Both the position numbers and the translations under genes were made by a program. This document shows positions 12,867-21,956 of a stretch of DNA of 64,000 bases, in pieces (within the stretch, counting starts at the first letter, position 1; each line of letters opens with the position of its first letter). This DNA comes from Nocardioides agariphilus (GTDB taxonomy: Bacteria; Actinomycetota; Actinomycetes; Propionibacteriales; Nocardioidaceae), in the NCBI RefSeq assembly GCF_015352445.1, contig NZ_JADKPO010000008.1, positions 1-64,000 of the forward strand. The letters run 5' to 3'. The notes under the pieces are model-generated. The model did not search any database, was not told the origin of the DNA, and saw nothing but the letters and a program-made list of their open reading frames with translations.

Positions 12867-13093
12867 AGTACGTCCTGATCGCCTTGCTGCGGGGCTACCG
12901 TGCGGTGATCAGCCCGTTGTACGGGCAGGTGTGCCGCTACCACCCGTCGTGCTCGGCCTATGCACTCGAGGCCGTGCAGGTGCACGGCAGCATCCGCGGC
13001 AGCTGGCTGGCGATCCGTCGCCTGTCTCGCTGCCATCCGTGGGCTGCGGGCGGTTATGACCCCGTTCCCTCCCGACCCACCACCCCGGTGTAG
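12863..13093 (+). CDS. yidD: Membrane protein insertion efficiency factor YidD
   Basis: This 76-residue protein has the diagnostic [19 protein letters not shown] and [15 protein letters not shown] motifs of the YidD (DUF37) family, which supports YidC-dependent membrane insertion. It is coupled to rnpA by an ATGA overlap. TAGGAG at its stop serves as the yidC ribosome-binding site. Confidence 0.95.
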   Translation: MKYVLIALLRGYRAVISPLYGQVCRYHPSCSAYALEAVQVHGSIRGSWLAIRRLSRCHPWAAGGYDPVPSRPTTPV

Positions 13094-13104
13094 GAGCCTT
13101 CCTC

Positions 13105-14130
13105 GTGCTTGACTTCCTCGGCCAGATCGGCCACCTGATCATGACGCCGCTCTACTACGCGGTGTCGGCGGTGATGGTGTCGTGGCACTGGCTGCTCAGC
13201 CAGATCGGCTTCGACCCCGACGGTGGGTCGACCTGGGCGCTCTCGATCGTGGGGTTGACCCTGGTCGTCCGCGCGGCGTTGATCCCGCTGTTCGTCAAGC
13301 AGATCAAGTCGAGCCGCAACATGCAGCTGATCCAGCCCAAGGTCAAGGAGCTGCAGAAGAAGTACGGCCACGACCGCGAGCGGCTCGCCCAGGAGACGAT
13401 GCAGCTCTATCGCGAGTCGGGCACCAACCCGTTCGCGTCGTGCCTGCCGATCCTGATGCAGATGCCGATCTTCTTGTCGCTGTTTCGCATGCTCGACCAG
13501 GCCGCCAAGAAGGGCAAGGCGCACGGGTTCTTGACGACCGACCTGGCGGAGTCCTTCGGCCAGTCGAAGCTGTTCGGTCACATCCCGTTGAAGCTCACCT
13601 TCGTCAACAACGACGGCAACGCGGGCGTCATGGTCGTGGCCGCCTTCCTGGTCCTGGCGATGACGGCGACCACGTTCATGACCCAGCGTCAGCTGATGAG
13701 CAAGAACATGCCGGCCGACGCGCTGACCGGGCCCTACGCCCAGCAGCAGAAGATGCTGCTCTACGTCTTGCCGGTGGTCTTCGCCGTCGGTGGCGTGGCC
13801 TTCCCGATCGGCGTACTGCTCTACTGGACGACCTCGAACCTGTGGACGATGGGCCAGCAGTTCTACGTCATCCGCAACAACCCGGCGCCGGGTACGCCGG
13901 CGTTCTTCGCCAAGCAGAAGCGCGACGCGGCGAAGGGTGCCAAGCACGGTGAGGACCCGGTGGAGCAGGTGCCCACCGTCGAGGAGACCCCCGAGGCACC
14001 CAAGCCCGCGGTCCGGCAGCAGCCGAAGAAGCAGTCGCGTCAGCAACGTAAGAAGGGTGGCGCGACCCCGCAGGGGCGCCCCCAACCGACCGATCGGGGC
14101 GAGCCCCACAGTCAGGGAGACACCGCATGA
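13105..14130 (+). CDS. yidC: Membrane protein insertase YidC
   Basis: This 341-residue Oxa1/YidC/Alb3 insertase helps membrane proteins integrate, with or without SecYEG. It has the conserved core from SIVGLTLVVRAALIPLFVKQIKSS to LPILMQMPIFLSLFRML, about five membrane helices, and a basic, glutamine-rich C-terminal tail (after about residue 290) typical of ribosome-contacting YidC. No periplasmic P1 domain is present, as usual in Gram-positives. The start is GTG at 13105; the stop overlaps the start of jag (ATGA). Confidence 0.96.
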   Translation: MLDFLGQIGHLIMTPLYYAVSAVMVSWHWLLSQIGFDPDGGSTWALSIVGLTLVVRAALIPLFVKQIKSSRNMQLIQPKVKELQKKYGHDRERLAQETMQLYRESGTNPFASCLPILMQMPIFLSLFRMLDQAAKKGKAHGFLTTDLAESFGQSKLFGHIPLKLTFVNNDGNAGVMVVAAFLVLAMTATTFMTQRQLMSKNMPADALTGPYAQQQKMLLYVLPVVFAVGGVAFPIGVLLYWTTSNLWTMGQQFYVIRNNPAPGTPAFFAKQKRDAAKGAKHGEDPVEQVPTVEETPEAPKPAVRQQPKKQSRQQRKKGGATPQGRPQPTDRGEPHSQGDTA

Positions 14131-14759
14131 GCGACCAGAACCAGAGCATCACCGAAGTACGCGACGACACCGACGAGTCGGCGGCGCCCGACCTCGCCGA
14201 GGAGGTGTCGCAGCAGGTATCCGCGGAGGCTCAGGACGGGGAGGCCGGCGAGGCTGCCGGCGACGGGGAGGCTGACGACGACGCGGTCGAGGGCAGCGAC
14301 CGGCTGCGTGCGCTCGAGCGCGAGGGCGACGTGGCGGCCGACTATCTGGAGGAGCTGCTCGACATCGCCGACCTGGACGGCGACCTGGACATGGATGTCG
14401 AGGGTGACCGAGCCGCGGTGTCCATCGTGGGAGCCGACCTCAACCAGTTGGTAGGACAGCGTGGCGAGGTGCTTGACGCGCTGCAGGAGCTCACCCGGCT
14501 CGCGGTCTATCGCGAGACGGGCGAGCGCTCCCGACTGATGCTCGACATCTCCGGCTATCGCGCCGACCAGCGCGCTCGCCTCGTGGCCCTGGCGCAGGAG
14601 TCGGTGGCGCGGGTCAAGGAGACCGGCGAGCAGGTGGCACTCGACCCGATGTCGCCGTTCGAGCGCAAGGTCGTGCACGACGCCGTTGCCGAAGCTGGCC
14701 TGACCTCGGAGTCCGAAGGCGTCGAACCTCGTCGGTTCGTGGTGGTCCTGCCGCTCTGA
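14127..14759 (+). CDS. jag: Jag/KhpB family RNA-binding protein (R3H domain)
   Basis: This 210-residue protein has an acidic N-terminal segment (1-60), a KH-like domain (LNQLVGQRGEVLDALQELTRLAVY) and a C-terminal R3H domain (MSPFERKVVHDAVAEAGLTSESEG). The family binds RNA, influences cell-wall growth in other Gram-positives, and is nearly always next to yidC. The start overlaps yidC by four bases. The ERKVVHDAV sequence places the R3H arginine and histidine at the expected spacing. Confidence 0.93.
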   Translation: MSDQNQSITEVRDDTDESAAPDLAEEVSQQVSAEAQDGEAGEAAGDGEADDDAVEGSDRLRALEREGDVAADYLEELLDIADLDGDLDMDVEGDRAAVSIVGADLNQLVGQRGEVLDALQELTRLAVYRETGERSRLMLDISGYRADQRARLVALAQESVARVKETGEQVALDPMSPFERKVVHDAVAEAGLTSESEGVEPRRFVVVLPL

Positions 14760-14770
14760 GTCGAGCCTCC

Positions 14771-15505
14771 GTGCCAGATGTTTCACGTGAAACACCCGCC
14801 GTACCTCCCGAGGCACGGCGGGTGTTCAGTCATGACCGGCTGGCGCTGGCGATCGAGTACGCCGAGCTGCTGGCAACCGACGGCGTGACCCGGGGCCTCA
14901 TCGGTCCTCGGGAGCCCCCCCGCCTGTGGGAGCGGCACCTGCTGAACTGCGCGGTGCTCGGCGAGATCGTGCCGCAGGGCGCGACGCTGGCTGACGTCGG
15001 GTCTGGTGCTGGGCTACCGGGTCTGGTGCTGGCGATCGCTCGGCCGGATCTGCAGGTGACGCTGGTGGAGCCACTGCTCAGACGGACTCGCTTCCTCGAC
15101 GAGGTGGTAGCCCGGTTGGGCCTGAACTCCCAGGTCAGCGTCGTGCGGGGTCGCGCCGAGGACCTGGCTGATGAGACGTCTTTCCACATCGTCACGGCCC
15201 GGGCCGTCGCCCCACTGGAAAGACTGGCAAGGTGGTGTCTGCCCCTGGTCAGCTCGGGTGGGGAGTTGATCGCCATGAAGGGCGCAGGGGTGGAGGCAGA
15301 GGTGACGCAGGCTGAGGCCGACTTGCGGCGGCTCGGGAGCTGGCCGGTCTCGATCGTCCAGCTCGGCACTGACGTGCTGGCCGAACCCACGTGGGCGGTC
15401 CGCCTGTCTCGGCCCGAAACCGGGCCGGTAGGTTGGCGCGACCGAGCGTCGAACGGAGCCGCCCCGCGTGGCCGACGAACGAGGAAGCAGCGGAGGAACC
15501 TGTGA
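14771..15505 (+). CDS. rsmG: 16S rRNA (guanine527-N7)-methyltransferase RsmG
   Basis: This 244-residue SAM-dependent enzyme methylates G527 of 16S rRNA. The SAM-binding motif is LADVGSGAGLPGLVLAI, and the family N-terminal helix is AIEYAELLATDGVTRGLIGPRE. The GTG at 14771 gives an N-terminus that includes VSRET, which is simply a translated parS site; an internal GTG shortly after it would also give a normal-length enzyme. The gene ends in a GTGA overlap with parA, and the parA ribosome-binding site lies inside it. Confidence 0.94.
   Translation: MPDVSRETPAVPPEARRVFSHDRLALAIEYAELLATDGVTRGLIGPREPPRLWERHLLNCAVLGEIVPQGATLADVGSGAGLPGLVLAIARPDLQVTLVEPLLRRTRFLDEVVARLGLNSQVSVVRGRAEDLADETSFHIVTARAVAPLERLARWCLPLVSSGGELIAMKGAGVEAEVTQAEADLRRLGSWPVSIVQLGTDVLAEPTWAVRLSRPETGPVGWRDRASNGAAPRGRRTRKQRRNL
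14779..14794. other. parS: parS centromere site 1
   Basis: TGTTTCACGTGAAACA is an exact 16-bp parS palindrome, the ParB loading site. It lies at the very start of rsmG and is translated there as VSRET. It is about 1.8 kb from parB and 4.4 kb from the proposed oriC. Confidence 0.93.
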
Positions 15506-16623
15506 ACGACGCGACCGGACTGGGTTGGCCCAGCGAGGTGCTGACGGACCCTAGTCAGTTATCCACTGGTCTGGGGTGGCCGGCTGAGCGTAACCGTCCA
15601 CAAGAACCGGGGGTTTCTCCACAGGGTGACACCGATTCCCCTGGGTCCGTTTCACGTGAAACATCTCCGCTCTCCGTCTCTCCCCACGTGCAGACGGCAG
15701 GCGAGCTCAGCGACATCACGCCGGCTTTCGACGACGAGACCACGCCTCTGGCCCGCGCCGCCGAGAACTCGGTGATCGCCCGACTGGGCGCTCGCGCCCG
15801 CGTGTCGATGCCGCGACCCGAGAGCACTCGTGTCGTGGTCGTTGCCAACCAGAAGGGCGGGGTCGGCAAGACCACATCGACGGTCAACATCGCGGCAGCC
15901 TTGGCGCAACTGGGTCAGCGCGTGCTGGTCCTCGACCTGGACCCGCAGGGCAACGCGTCGACAGCACTGGGTGCGGCCCACAGCCGGGGCGTTCCGTCGA
16001 CGTACGACGCCCTCGTGGACGGCACGCCGCTCGCCGAGATTGCCGTCGCCACCGAGGACCTGGCCAACCTCTGGGTGGTGCCCGCGACCATCGACCTGGC
16101 CGGTGCCGAGATCGAGCTGGTCAGCGTCGTCGCCCGCGAGAATCGGCTGGCGAAAGCCCTGGCGGCTCACCCCGCCATCGGCAGCGCGGAGGCCGCCGGC
16201 GAGGAGCGGCTCGACTACGTGTTCATCGACTGCCCGCCCTCGCTGGGGCTGCTCACCCTCAACGCGCTGGTCGCCAGCGCGGAGGTGCTGATCCCGATCC
16301 AGGCCGAGTACTACGCCTTGGAGGGCCTCGGTCAGCTGCTCGAGACGATCGAGATGGTCAAGGCACACCTGAACCCTCGGCTCGTCGTCTCGACGATCCT
16401 GATCACCATGTACGACGCCCGGACCCGTCTCGCTGCCGGCGTTGCCGACGAGGTGCGCGAGCACTTCGCCGACCAGGTACTGAAGACCACGATCCCGCGC
16501 TCGGTGCGGGTCAGCGAGGCGCCGTCCTACGGCCAGACGGTGATGACCTACGACCCGGCGTCGCCGGGTGCGCTGTCGTACCTCGAAGCCGCGCGCGAGT
16601 TCGCTCGGCAGGTCAGCGCATGA
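15502..16623 (+). CDS. parA: Chromosome-partitioning ATPase ParA
   Basis: This ParA/Soj-type deviant Walker ATPase, about 373 residues, drives movement of ParB-parS complexes. The deviant Walker A is [14 protein letters not shown], and [14 protein letters not shown] is the A' region. An N-terminal extension of about 110 residues precedes the ATPase core. Its DNA carries a parS site (translated VSRET) and three DnaA-box-like sequences (15559, 15594, 15615). I start at GTG 15502, with a perfect GGAGGAA upstream; the frame is open to 15391. It overlaps rsmG by GTGA and parB by ATGA. Confidence 0.95.
   Translation: MNDATGLGWPSEVLTDPSQLSTGLGWPAERNRPQEPGVSPQGDTDSPGSVSRETSPLSVSPHVQTAGELSDITPAFDDETTPLARAAENSVIARLGARARVSMPRPESTRVVVVANQKGGVGKTTSTVNIAAALAQLGQRVLVLDLDPQGNASTALGAAHSRGVPSTYDALVDGTPLAEIAVATEDLANLWVVPATIDLAGAEIELVSVVARENRLAKALAAHPAIGSAEAAGEERLDYVFIDCPPSLGLLTLNALVASAEVLIPIQAEYYALEGLGQLLETIEMVKAHLNPRLVVSTILITMYDARTRLAAGVADEVREHFADQVLKTTIPRSVRVSEAPSYGQTVMTYDPASPGALSYLEAAREFARQVSA
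15648..15663. other. parS: parS centromere site 2
   Basis: CGTTTCACGTGAAACA contains the full 14-bp parS palindrome GTTTCACGTGAAAC (15649-15662), one outer base away from site 1. It lies in the N-terminal extension of parA and is read there as VSRET. Confidence 0.9.
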
Positions 16624-17600
16624 CCCGTGAACGCCCGGTCCGCCGGGGTCTGGGCCGAGGCCTCGGATCGCTGATCCCGACAGCCCCCGTGGAGACCGAT
16701 GGCCCAGACGTCACTGGCTCGACGGAGGCGTCGCGCGAGCCGGAGGAGACGGCGGGCAGCAGCGGTCCGGATCTGGTCGTGCCCGAGGGCAGCTGGTTCG
16801 CCGAGCTGCCGGCAGAGCAGATCGTGCCCAACCGGGTGCAGCCTCGTCAGGTCTTCGACGAGGACGCGATGTCCGAGCTGGTGCACTCCATCCGGGAGGT
16901 GGGTCTGCTCCAGCCGGTCGTCGTACGTCGTCTCGAGGCCGACCGCTACGAGCTGGTCATGGGGGAGCGGCGGTGGCGAGCGGCCCAGCAGGCCGGGCTG
17001 GAGCGGATCCCGGCCATCGTGCGGGCGACCGACGACACCGACATGCTCCGCGACGCACTGCTGGAGAACCTGCACCGCTCGCAGCTCAACCCGTTGGAGG
17101 AGGCGGCTGCCTATCAGCAGCTGCTCGAGGACTTCTCCTGCACGCACGAGGAGCTCGCCGAGCGGATCGGTCGTTCGCGACCCCAGATCTCCAACACCAT
17201 CCGGTTGCTGAAGCTCTCCCCACCCGTGCAGCGACGCGTGGCCGCGGGGGTGCTCAGCGCCGGCCATGCCAGGTCGCTGCTGGGCGTCGACGACGCCGAG
17301 CGACAGGACCGGCTGGCCGCTCGGGTGGTGGCCGAGGGCATCAGCGTCCGAGGCCTGGAGGAGATCGTCGCGACGGGTGGCGGCGAGGCCGCGAAGACAC
17401 CAGCGGCCAGGCGCAACAAGCCGGTCGCGCCCGGCCTCGACGACCTCGCCGAGCGGTTGTCCGACCGGCTCGAGACACGCGTCAAGGTCGACCTCGGTCG
17501 GCACAAGGGCAAGATCACCGTGGAGTTCGCTTCGCTCGATGACCTGCGTCGCATCGTCGACATCATGGACCCTCGCAACCGTTCAGACCGTCCGATCTAG
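16620..17600 (+). CDS. parB: Chromosome-partitioning protein ParB
   Basis: This 326-residue CTPase clamp loads at parS and spreads along DNA. The CTP-binding region includes the GERRWRAAQ motif and [16 protein letters not shown]. The central helix-turn-helix is [20 protein letters not shown], and the C-terminal dimerisation domain is [15 protein letters not shown]. The ATG overlaps the parA stop (ATGA). Two of its parS targets lie 1-2 kb upstream in the same operon. Confidence 0.96.
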   Translation: MTRERPVRRGLGRGLGSLIPTAPVETDGPDVTGSTEASREPEETAGSSGPDLVVPEGSWFAELPAEQIVPNRVQPRQVFDEDAMSELVHSIREVGLLQPVVVRRLEADRYELVMGERRWRAAQQAGLERIPAIVRATDDTDMLRDALLENLHRSQLNPLEEAAAYQQLLEDFSCTHEELAERIGRSRPQISNTIRLLKLSPPVQRRVAAGVLSAGHARSLLGVDDAERQDRLAARVVAEGISVRGLEEIVATGGGEAAKTPAARRNKPVAPGLDDLAERLSDRLETRVKVDLGRHKGKITVEFASLDDLRRIVDIMDPRNRSDRPI

Positions 17601-17680
17601 CCGCTGACCTGCGCAAACGTGTGAATGTCGACAAAGGGATAAATCGCCATATACCTATGTCACTTCATCGATGAACGGAC

Positions 17681-18427
17681 TCAGGTCGGTCGGTGACCTG
17701 CCCGGCGCGCAGCGCGTTCCGCGGCGTCGAGCCGTACTGACTCCTCCAGGGTCGGCGCGCTGCCACCATGGGACGCCGGCACCCACCACGCCCCCGGAAG
17801 GTGCTGTGGGTAGCTGCGGATCGCGCCGTCCAGCAGCTCACTGAGAGCGGCCTTCAAGGCTGCGGTGTCCGGCCGGGCCTCACCGGTCAGCGGCACCGGT
17901 GGACCGAGCGTGATGGTGATGGCCTTGCCACGGGAGAAGTCCCGTGGATGGTCCTTGGTCATCATCCGCTGCGTGCCCCAGACCACGACCGGGACCAGGG
18001 GTACTCCGGCCGCGTGCGCGATCCGGGCCGCACCCGTCTTCAGCTGCTTGATCTCCATGGCCCGCGAGATGGTGGCCTCGGGGAAGATGCCGACGATCTC
18101 GCCCCGGCGCAGGTAGTCCAACGCCACCGCCAGCGACGACTCCCCGTCGGCCCGGTCGACCTCGATGTGTCGGCAGGCCCGCATGATCGGGCCGGTGATG
18201 CGGTGGTCGAAGAGCTCGCGCTTGGCCATGAAGCGCGGACGCCGCCCGATCCGCACGACCGGCAGGCCGCCGTAGATGAAGTCGACGTAGCTGACGTGGT
18301 TGAGCGCGACGAGGGCGCCGCCTCGGCGGGGCAGGTTCTCCAGGCCGCTCATGGTGATCGACTGACCGAGCGCCCGGAAGCCGAGTTTGGCTGCCGCGAT
18401 GATCGCTGAGTACGTCAGCTCGGTCAT
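17681..18427 (-). CDS. plsC: 1-acyl-sn-glycerol-3-phosphate acyltransferase family
   Basis: This 248-residue membrane-associated acyltransferase should make phosphatidic acid or a related lipid. The catalytic NHX4D motif is NHVSYVDF, followed by FMAKRELF and FPEATISRAM, which matches the FPEGT-type motif. It is convergent with parB and lies 34 bp downstream of ddl on the same strand. In-between is a short 12-bp tandem repeat (cctacgtctggg) that includes the ddl stop. The substrate is not determined by sequence. Confidence 0.85.
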   Translation of the reverse strand: MTELTYSAIIAAAKLGFRALGQSITMSGLENLPRRGGALVALNHVSYVDFIYGGLPVVRIGRRPRFMAKRELFDHRITGPIMRACRHIEVDRADGESSLAVALDYLRRGEIVGIFPEATISRAMEIKQLKTGAARIAHAAGVPLVPVVVWGTQRMMTKDHPRDFSRGKAITITLGPPVPLTGEARPDTAALKAALSELLDGAIRSYPQHLPGAWWVPASHGGSAPTLEESVRLDAAERAARRAGHRPT

Positions 18428-18461
18428 GGGGCTCTTCCTACGTCTGGGCCTACGTCTGGGC

Positions 18462-19421
18462 CTATGTCGTGGTCCGCGCGTCGCGGGCCATCGCGGCGCG
18501 TACCAGCGATGCCAGCACCTCGCCCAGGTCGAGGCCGGCGGCCTCGACCGAGAGCGGCACCAGCGAGGTCTCGGTGAACCCGGGCGCGACGTTGACCTCG
18601 AGGAACCTGACGCTGCCGTCGTCGCCGACGATCAGGTCGGAGCGGGACAGGTCGCGCAGGCCGAGGGCCTGGTGAGCTGCGATCGCGACCCGCGCACACT
18701 CGGCCAGGACGTCATCGGGCAGTGCCGCCGGCACCGTGAACTCCGTGGACCCGGCGGTGTAGCGGGCGGTGTAGTCGTAGATCGGTCCGTCGGGCCTGAT
18801 GGCCACGGCCGGCAGGTCGCGAGGTCCGGTGCCGTCGTCGATGACGGGTACGGCGACCTCGGTGCCGCCGATGTAGCGCTCGATGAGGGCGACGGGACCG
18901 TAGGCGAAGGCACCCACCATCGCGTCGGGCAGCTCGGTCTCGGTGCTGACCAGGGCACAGCCGAGCGCGGATCCGGAACGCGCAGGCTTGACCACGAGCG
19001 GCAGCCCGAGGCGATGCAGTACGGCGTCCATCACCTGGGCGGCCCCGAGCTCGCGAAACGACTCATGGGGCAGGCACACGGACTCCGGCGTCACGATGCC
19101 GACCCGCTCGACGACCGACTTCGCGACCGGCTTGTCGAAGGCCGTGCGGCAGGCGGCCGGTCCGGAGCCGACGTAGGGGATGCCCAGGAGGTCGAGGACC
19201 TCCCGGATCGCGCCGTCCTCGCCGTTCTCGCCGTGCAACATCGGCAGCACGCACGACGGAGGCTCCGCGGCCAGGGTCGAGAGCAAGGAGCCGTCGACGT
19301 CGCGCTCGACCACCTCGAGGCCCACGCCGCGCAGCGCCTCGGCGGCGCGTCGCCCCGAGCGCAGCGACACGTCACGCTCGTGGGACAGACCTCCGGCAAG
19401 GACGACCACGGGGTGGTTCAT
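18462..19421 (-). CDS. ddl: D-alanine--D-alanine ligase family protein
   Basis: This ATP-grasp ligase, about 319 residues, should make the D-Ala-D-Ala dipeptide for peptidoglycan precursors. Recognisable parts are VVVLAGGLSHERDVSLRSG, the LHGENGEDGAIREVLDLLGIPYVGSG stretch, KPARSGSALGC, and the catalytic LEVNVAPGFTETSLVP. The frame stays open to 19742 but the family N-terminus is at the ATG at 19421, which overlaps the upstream aminotransferase stop (ATGA). A second chromosomal Ddl could exist, so redundancy is unknown. Confidence 0.88.
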   Translation of the reverse strand: MNHPVVVLAGGLSHERDVSLRSGRRAAEALRGVGLEVVERDVDGSLLSTLAAEPPSCVLPMLHGENGEDGAIREVLDLLGIPYVGSGPAACRTAFDKPVAKSVVERVGIVTPESVCLPHESFRELGAAQVMDAVLHRLGLPLVVKPARSGSALGCALVSTETELPDAMVGAFAYGPVALIERYIGGTEVAVPVIDDGTGPRDLPAVAIRPDGPIYDYTARYTAGSTEFTVPAALPDDVLAECARVAIAAHQALGLRDLSRSDLIVGDDGSVRFLEVNVAPGFTETSLVPLSVEAAGLDLGEVLASLVRAAMARDARTTT

Positions 19422-20761
19422 GACAGGTCCGTCCCTGGACCGTCGTACCCGGACCGCGGTAACGGGTGCTCGCCTTGCGGTGGCTTCGCTCCGAACGTCG
19501 CGCGCAGCTCCATCTCCTCCTCGAGGACGCCGGCCAGGCGGCGCACCCCCTCCCGGATCCGCTCCGGGGTGGGGTAGCAGAACGACAGTCGCAGCGAGCC
19601 CGAGCCGAACCCGTCGGCGAAGAAGGCGGTGCCCGGCACGTAGGCGACGCGGGCGGTGACCGCGCGCGGCAGCATGGCCTTGGCATCGATGCCCGGGGGC
19701 AGGGTCATCCAGACGAAGAAGCCACCGTGCGGGACATTCCACCGGCAGGCCGCAGGCATGAAGTCACCCAGTGCCTCCACCATGGCGTCTCGGCGCTCGC
19801 GGTACATCTCGCGCAGCTGCTTGATCTGGCCCTTCCAGTCGTGGGCCTGGAGGTAGGCGGACACCGCCATCTGGTTGAACGCCGGCGGGCACAGCGTCGC
19901 CGACTCCTGAGCGAGCACCAGCTTCTCCCGGACGGCGTGGGGGGCGAGCGCCCAGCCGACGCGGAGGCCGGGAGAGAAGGTCTTGGAGAACGAGCCGAGG
20001 TAGATGACACCCTCGGCGTCGTCGGCGCGCAGTGCCCGCATCGGCTCGGAGTCGAAGCCGAGCAGGCCGTAGGGGTTGTCCTCGAGGACCAGCACGTCCT
20101 CGCTCCTGCAGATGTCGAGGATCTCGGCGCGCCGCGCCGCGGTCATCGTCACGCCGGCGGGGTTGTGGAAGTTGGGGATCGTGTAGAGGAACTTGATCGT
20201 CTTGCCAGCGGCCCGGGTCGCCGCGATCGCCTGCCGCAGGGCGTCGGGCACCAAACCGTCGGCGTCCATCTCGGCGTGCACCACCTGGCACTGGAAGGCC
20301 TTGAAGACGCCGAGCGCACCGACGTACGACGGGGCCTCGCAGATCACCACGTCGCCCGGGTCGCAGAAGATGCGGGTCACCAGGTCGACGGCCTGCTGGG
20401 AGCCGACGGTCACCACGACGTCGTCGGGGTGGGCGTTGATGCCCTCGAGGGCCATCACCTCGCAGATCTGCTCGCGAAGGGTCGGGTCACCCTGGCCGGA
20501 GGAGTACTGCAGCGCGACCGGCCCCTGGTTGGCCACCAGGTCGGCGATGGCACCACCCACGACGTCGAGCGGGAGGCCGGAGATGTTGGGCATCCCGCCG
20601 GCCAGCGAAACCACCTCGGGCCGGGAGGCCACGGCGAACAGCGCGCGGATCTCGGAGGCGGTCATGCCCGCCGTACGCGCGGCATAGCGGTCGACGTAGC
20701 TGTCGAGCCGGGTACGGCCCGTCGTCGCCGGGGCCGACGGGCCAGTCGGGGGATGGTCCAT
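19418..20761 (-). CDS. PLP-dependent aminotransferase, class I/II (2-aminoadipate/aromatic type)
   Basis: This fold-type I aminotransferase, about 447 residues, resembles the LysN/AroH-like and MocR-type catalytic domains. The PLP lysine is in YLGSFSKTFSPGLRVGW, preceded by the LEDNPYGLLGF aspartate motif and YTIPNFHNPAGVTM. No DNA-binding domain is fused, so it is an enzyme rather than a MocR regulator. I take the ATG at 20761; an upstream ATG at 20803 would leave almost no room for the divergent GNAT promoter. It is coupled to ddl. The amino donor and acceptor cannot be read from sequence. Confidence 0.85.
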   Translation of the reverse strand: MDHPPTGPSAPATTGRTRLDSYVDRYAARTAGMTASEIRALFAVASRPEVVSLAGGMPNISGLPLDVVGGAIADLVANQGPVALQYSSGQGDPTLREQICEVMALEGINAHPDDVVVTVGSQQAVDLVTRIFCDPGDVVICEAPSYVGALGVFKAFQCQVVHAEMDADGLVPDALRQAIAATRAAGKTIKFLYTIPNFHNPAGVTMTAARRAEILDICRSEDVLVLEDNPYGLLGFDSEPMRALRADDAEGVIYLGSFSKTFSPGLRVGWALAPHAVREKLVLAQESATLCPPAFNQMAVSAYLQAHDWKGQIKQLREMYRERRDAMVEALGDFMPAACRWNVPHGGFFVWMTLPPGIDAKAMLPRAVTARVAYVPGTAFFADGFGSGSLRLSFCYPTPERIREGVRRLAGVLEEEMELRATFGAKPPQGEHPLPRSGYDGPGTDLS

Positions 20762-20826
20762 AGCGTGACTAGCATGAACGATCGCAGGGGCCGTTCGCAG
20801 CATGGTCCGGGCCTTGAGGAGGTGGC

Positions 20827-21513
20827 ATGAGTCGCAAGGTGACCAGGCTCACCCTCGACCACCTCGACGAGCTGACGGCGCCGTGCCGCTCGTGTGTCTT
20901 CTGGCAGCTCGACCCGGTGCGCCGCGAGCGGGTCCGTGACACCCATGGGGCCTACGCCGACGAGGTCGACGCGTGGGTCTCGCTCGTCTTGCGCGAGTGG
21001 GGCTCGTGCGGCCGGGTCGTGCTGGTCGACGGAGTGGCCAAGGGCTTCGCGCTCTATGCGCCGGAGGCCTTCTTGCCGGGCGCCGCATCGTTCGCCACCG
21101 CCCCGGTGTCGGCCGACGCCGTCTTGCTCACCCAGGTGTACGTCGCTCCCGACGCGCGGCACGGCGGCCTCGGCCGGATGCTGGTACAGGGGATGGCCCG
21201 CGACCTCGTCGAACGCGGCATCAAGGCGGTCGAGGCCTTCGGTGACACCCGGGGCGATCCCGGATGGGACAGCCATCAGGCTCCGCGCGACCATCCCCGC
21301 GGCAGTCGGTGTGTCGCGTCGGTCGACTTCTTGGGCAGCGTGGGCTTCAAGACCCATCGGCCCCATGCCCGCAACCCGCGGATGCGGATGGACCTCAGGT
21401 CGTCGCTGCGGTGGCGCGACGAGGTCGAGGCCGCCCTGGAGAAGCTGATCGGGGTGGTGCGTCCGGCCCCGAAGCCGTCACCAGAGCGGCGCAGCGGCGA
21501 ACTGCCCGGTTGA
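20827..21513 (+). CDS. GNAT family N-acetyltransferase
   Basis: This 228-residue GNAT-fold protein has the acetyl-CoA binding motif LLTQVYVAPDARHGGLGRMLVQG in the centre. An N-terminal CRSCVFW and a C-terminal SVDFLGSVGFKTHRPHARNPRMRMDL resemble a recurring actinobacterial subfamily found near trxA/trxB. A strong GGAGGTGGC precedes the ATG. It is divergent from the aminotransferase and convergent with trxA. Substrate unknown. Confidence 0.82.
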   Translation: MSRKVTRLTLDHLDELTAPCRSCVFWQLDPVRRERVRDTHGAYADEVDAWVSLVLREWGSCGRVVLVDGVAKGFALYAPEAFLPGAASFATAPVSADAVLLTQVYVAPDARHGGLGRMLVQGMARDLVERGIKAVEAFGDTRGDPGWDSHQAPRDHPRGSRCVASVDFLGSVGFKTHRPHARNPRMRMDLRSSLRWRDEVEAALEKLIGVVRPAPKPSPERRSGELPG

Positions 21514-21554
21514 GGCCGCCGGTTGAGGCTGCCCGCTTGAGACTGCCCGGCTGA

Positions 21555-21887
21555 TCAGGCCTCGATGAACTCGCTGAGCTCGTTGAGGATCGCCGCCTTG
21601 GGGCGGGCTCCGACGATCGAGCGGACGACCTCGCCGTTCTGGTAGACGTTGATGGTCGGGATGCCGTTGACCCGGTAGGAGAACGGCGTCACGGGGTTCT
21701 CATCGACGTTCATCTTCAAGAAGGTCATCTTGTCGCCGTGGGTGCCGGCGATCTCGTCGAGGATCGGGTCGACCTGACGGCACGGGCCGCACCACTCCGC
21801 CCAGAAGTCGACGAGGACGGGCTTGTCGGACTTGAGGACCTGGGCCTCGAACTCTCCGTCGGTGACGGCTGCCATGTGCTGTGCCAC
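21555..21887 (-). CDS. trxA: Thioredoxin
   Basis: This 110-residue thioredoxin has the active site WCGPC in LVDFWAEWCGPCRQVDPIL and the cis-proline loop NGIPTINVYQNGE. It reduces protein disulfides using electrons from TrxB. I use the GTG at 21887 because AAGGAG lies nine bases upstream; an internal ATG (MAAVTD) is possible. trxB lies 69 bp upstream on the same strand, forming a trxB-trxA pair. Confidence 0.95.
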   Translation of the reverse strand: MAQHMAAVTDGEFEAQVLKSDKPVLVDFWAEWCGPCRQVDPILDEIAGTHGDKMTFLKMNVDENPVTPFSYRVNGIPTINVYQNGEVVRSIVGARPKAAILNELSEFIEA

Positions 21888-21956
21888 GAGGGTTTACTCC
21901 TTGGTTTCAGACGTTCTGTCTCGGTCAACAGGTCGCCGGGGGGCTTTGTTCCGGGC

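Noticed and set aside
18436-18466. Short 12-bp tandem repeat between plsC and ddl
   Set aside because: Only about two and a half units, no fold or regulatory match; noted under plsC only.
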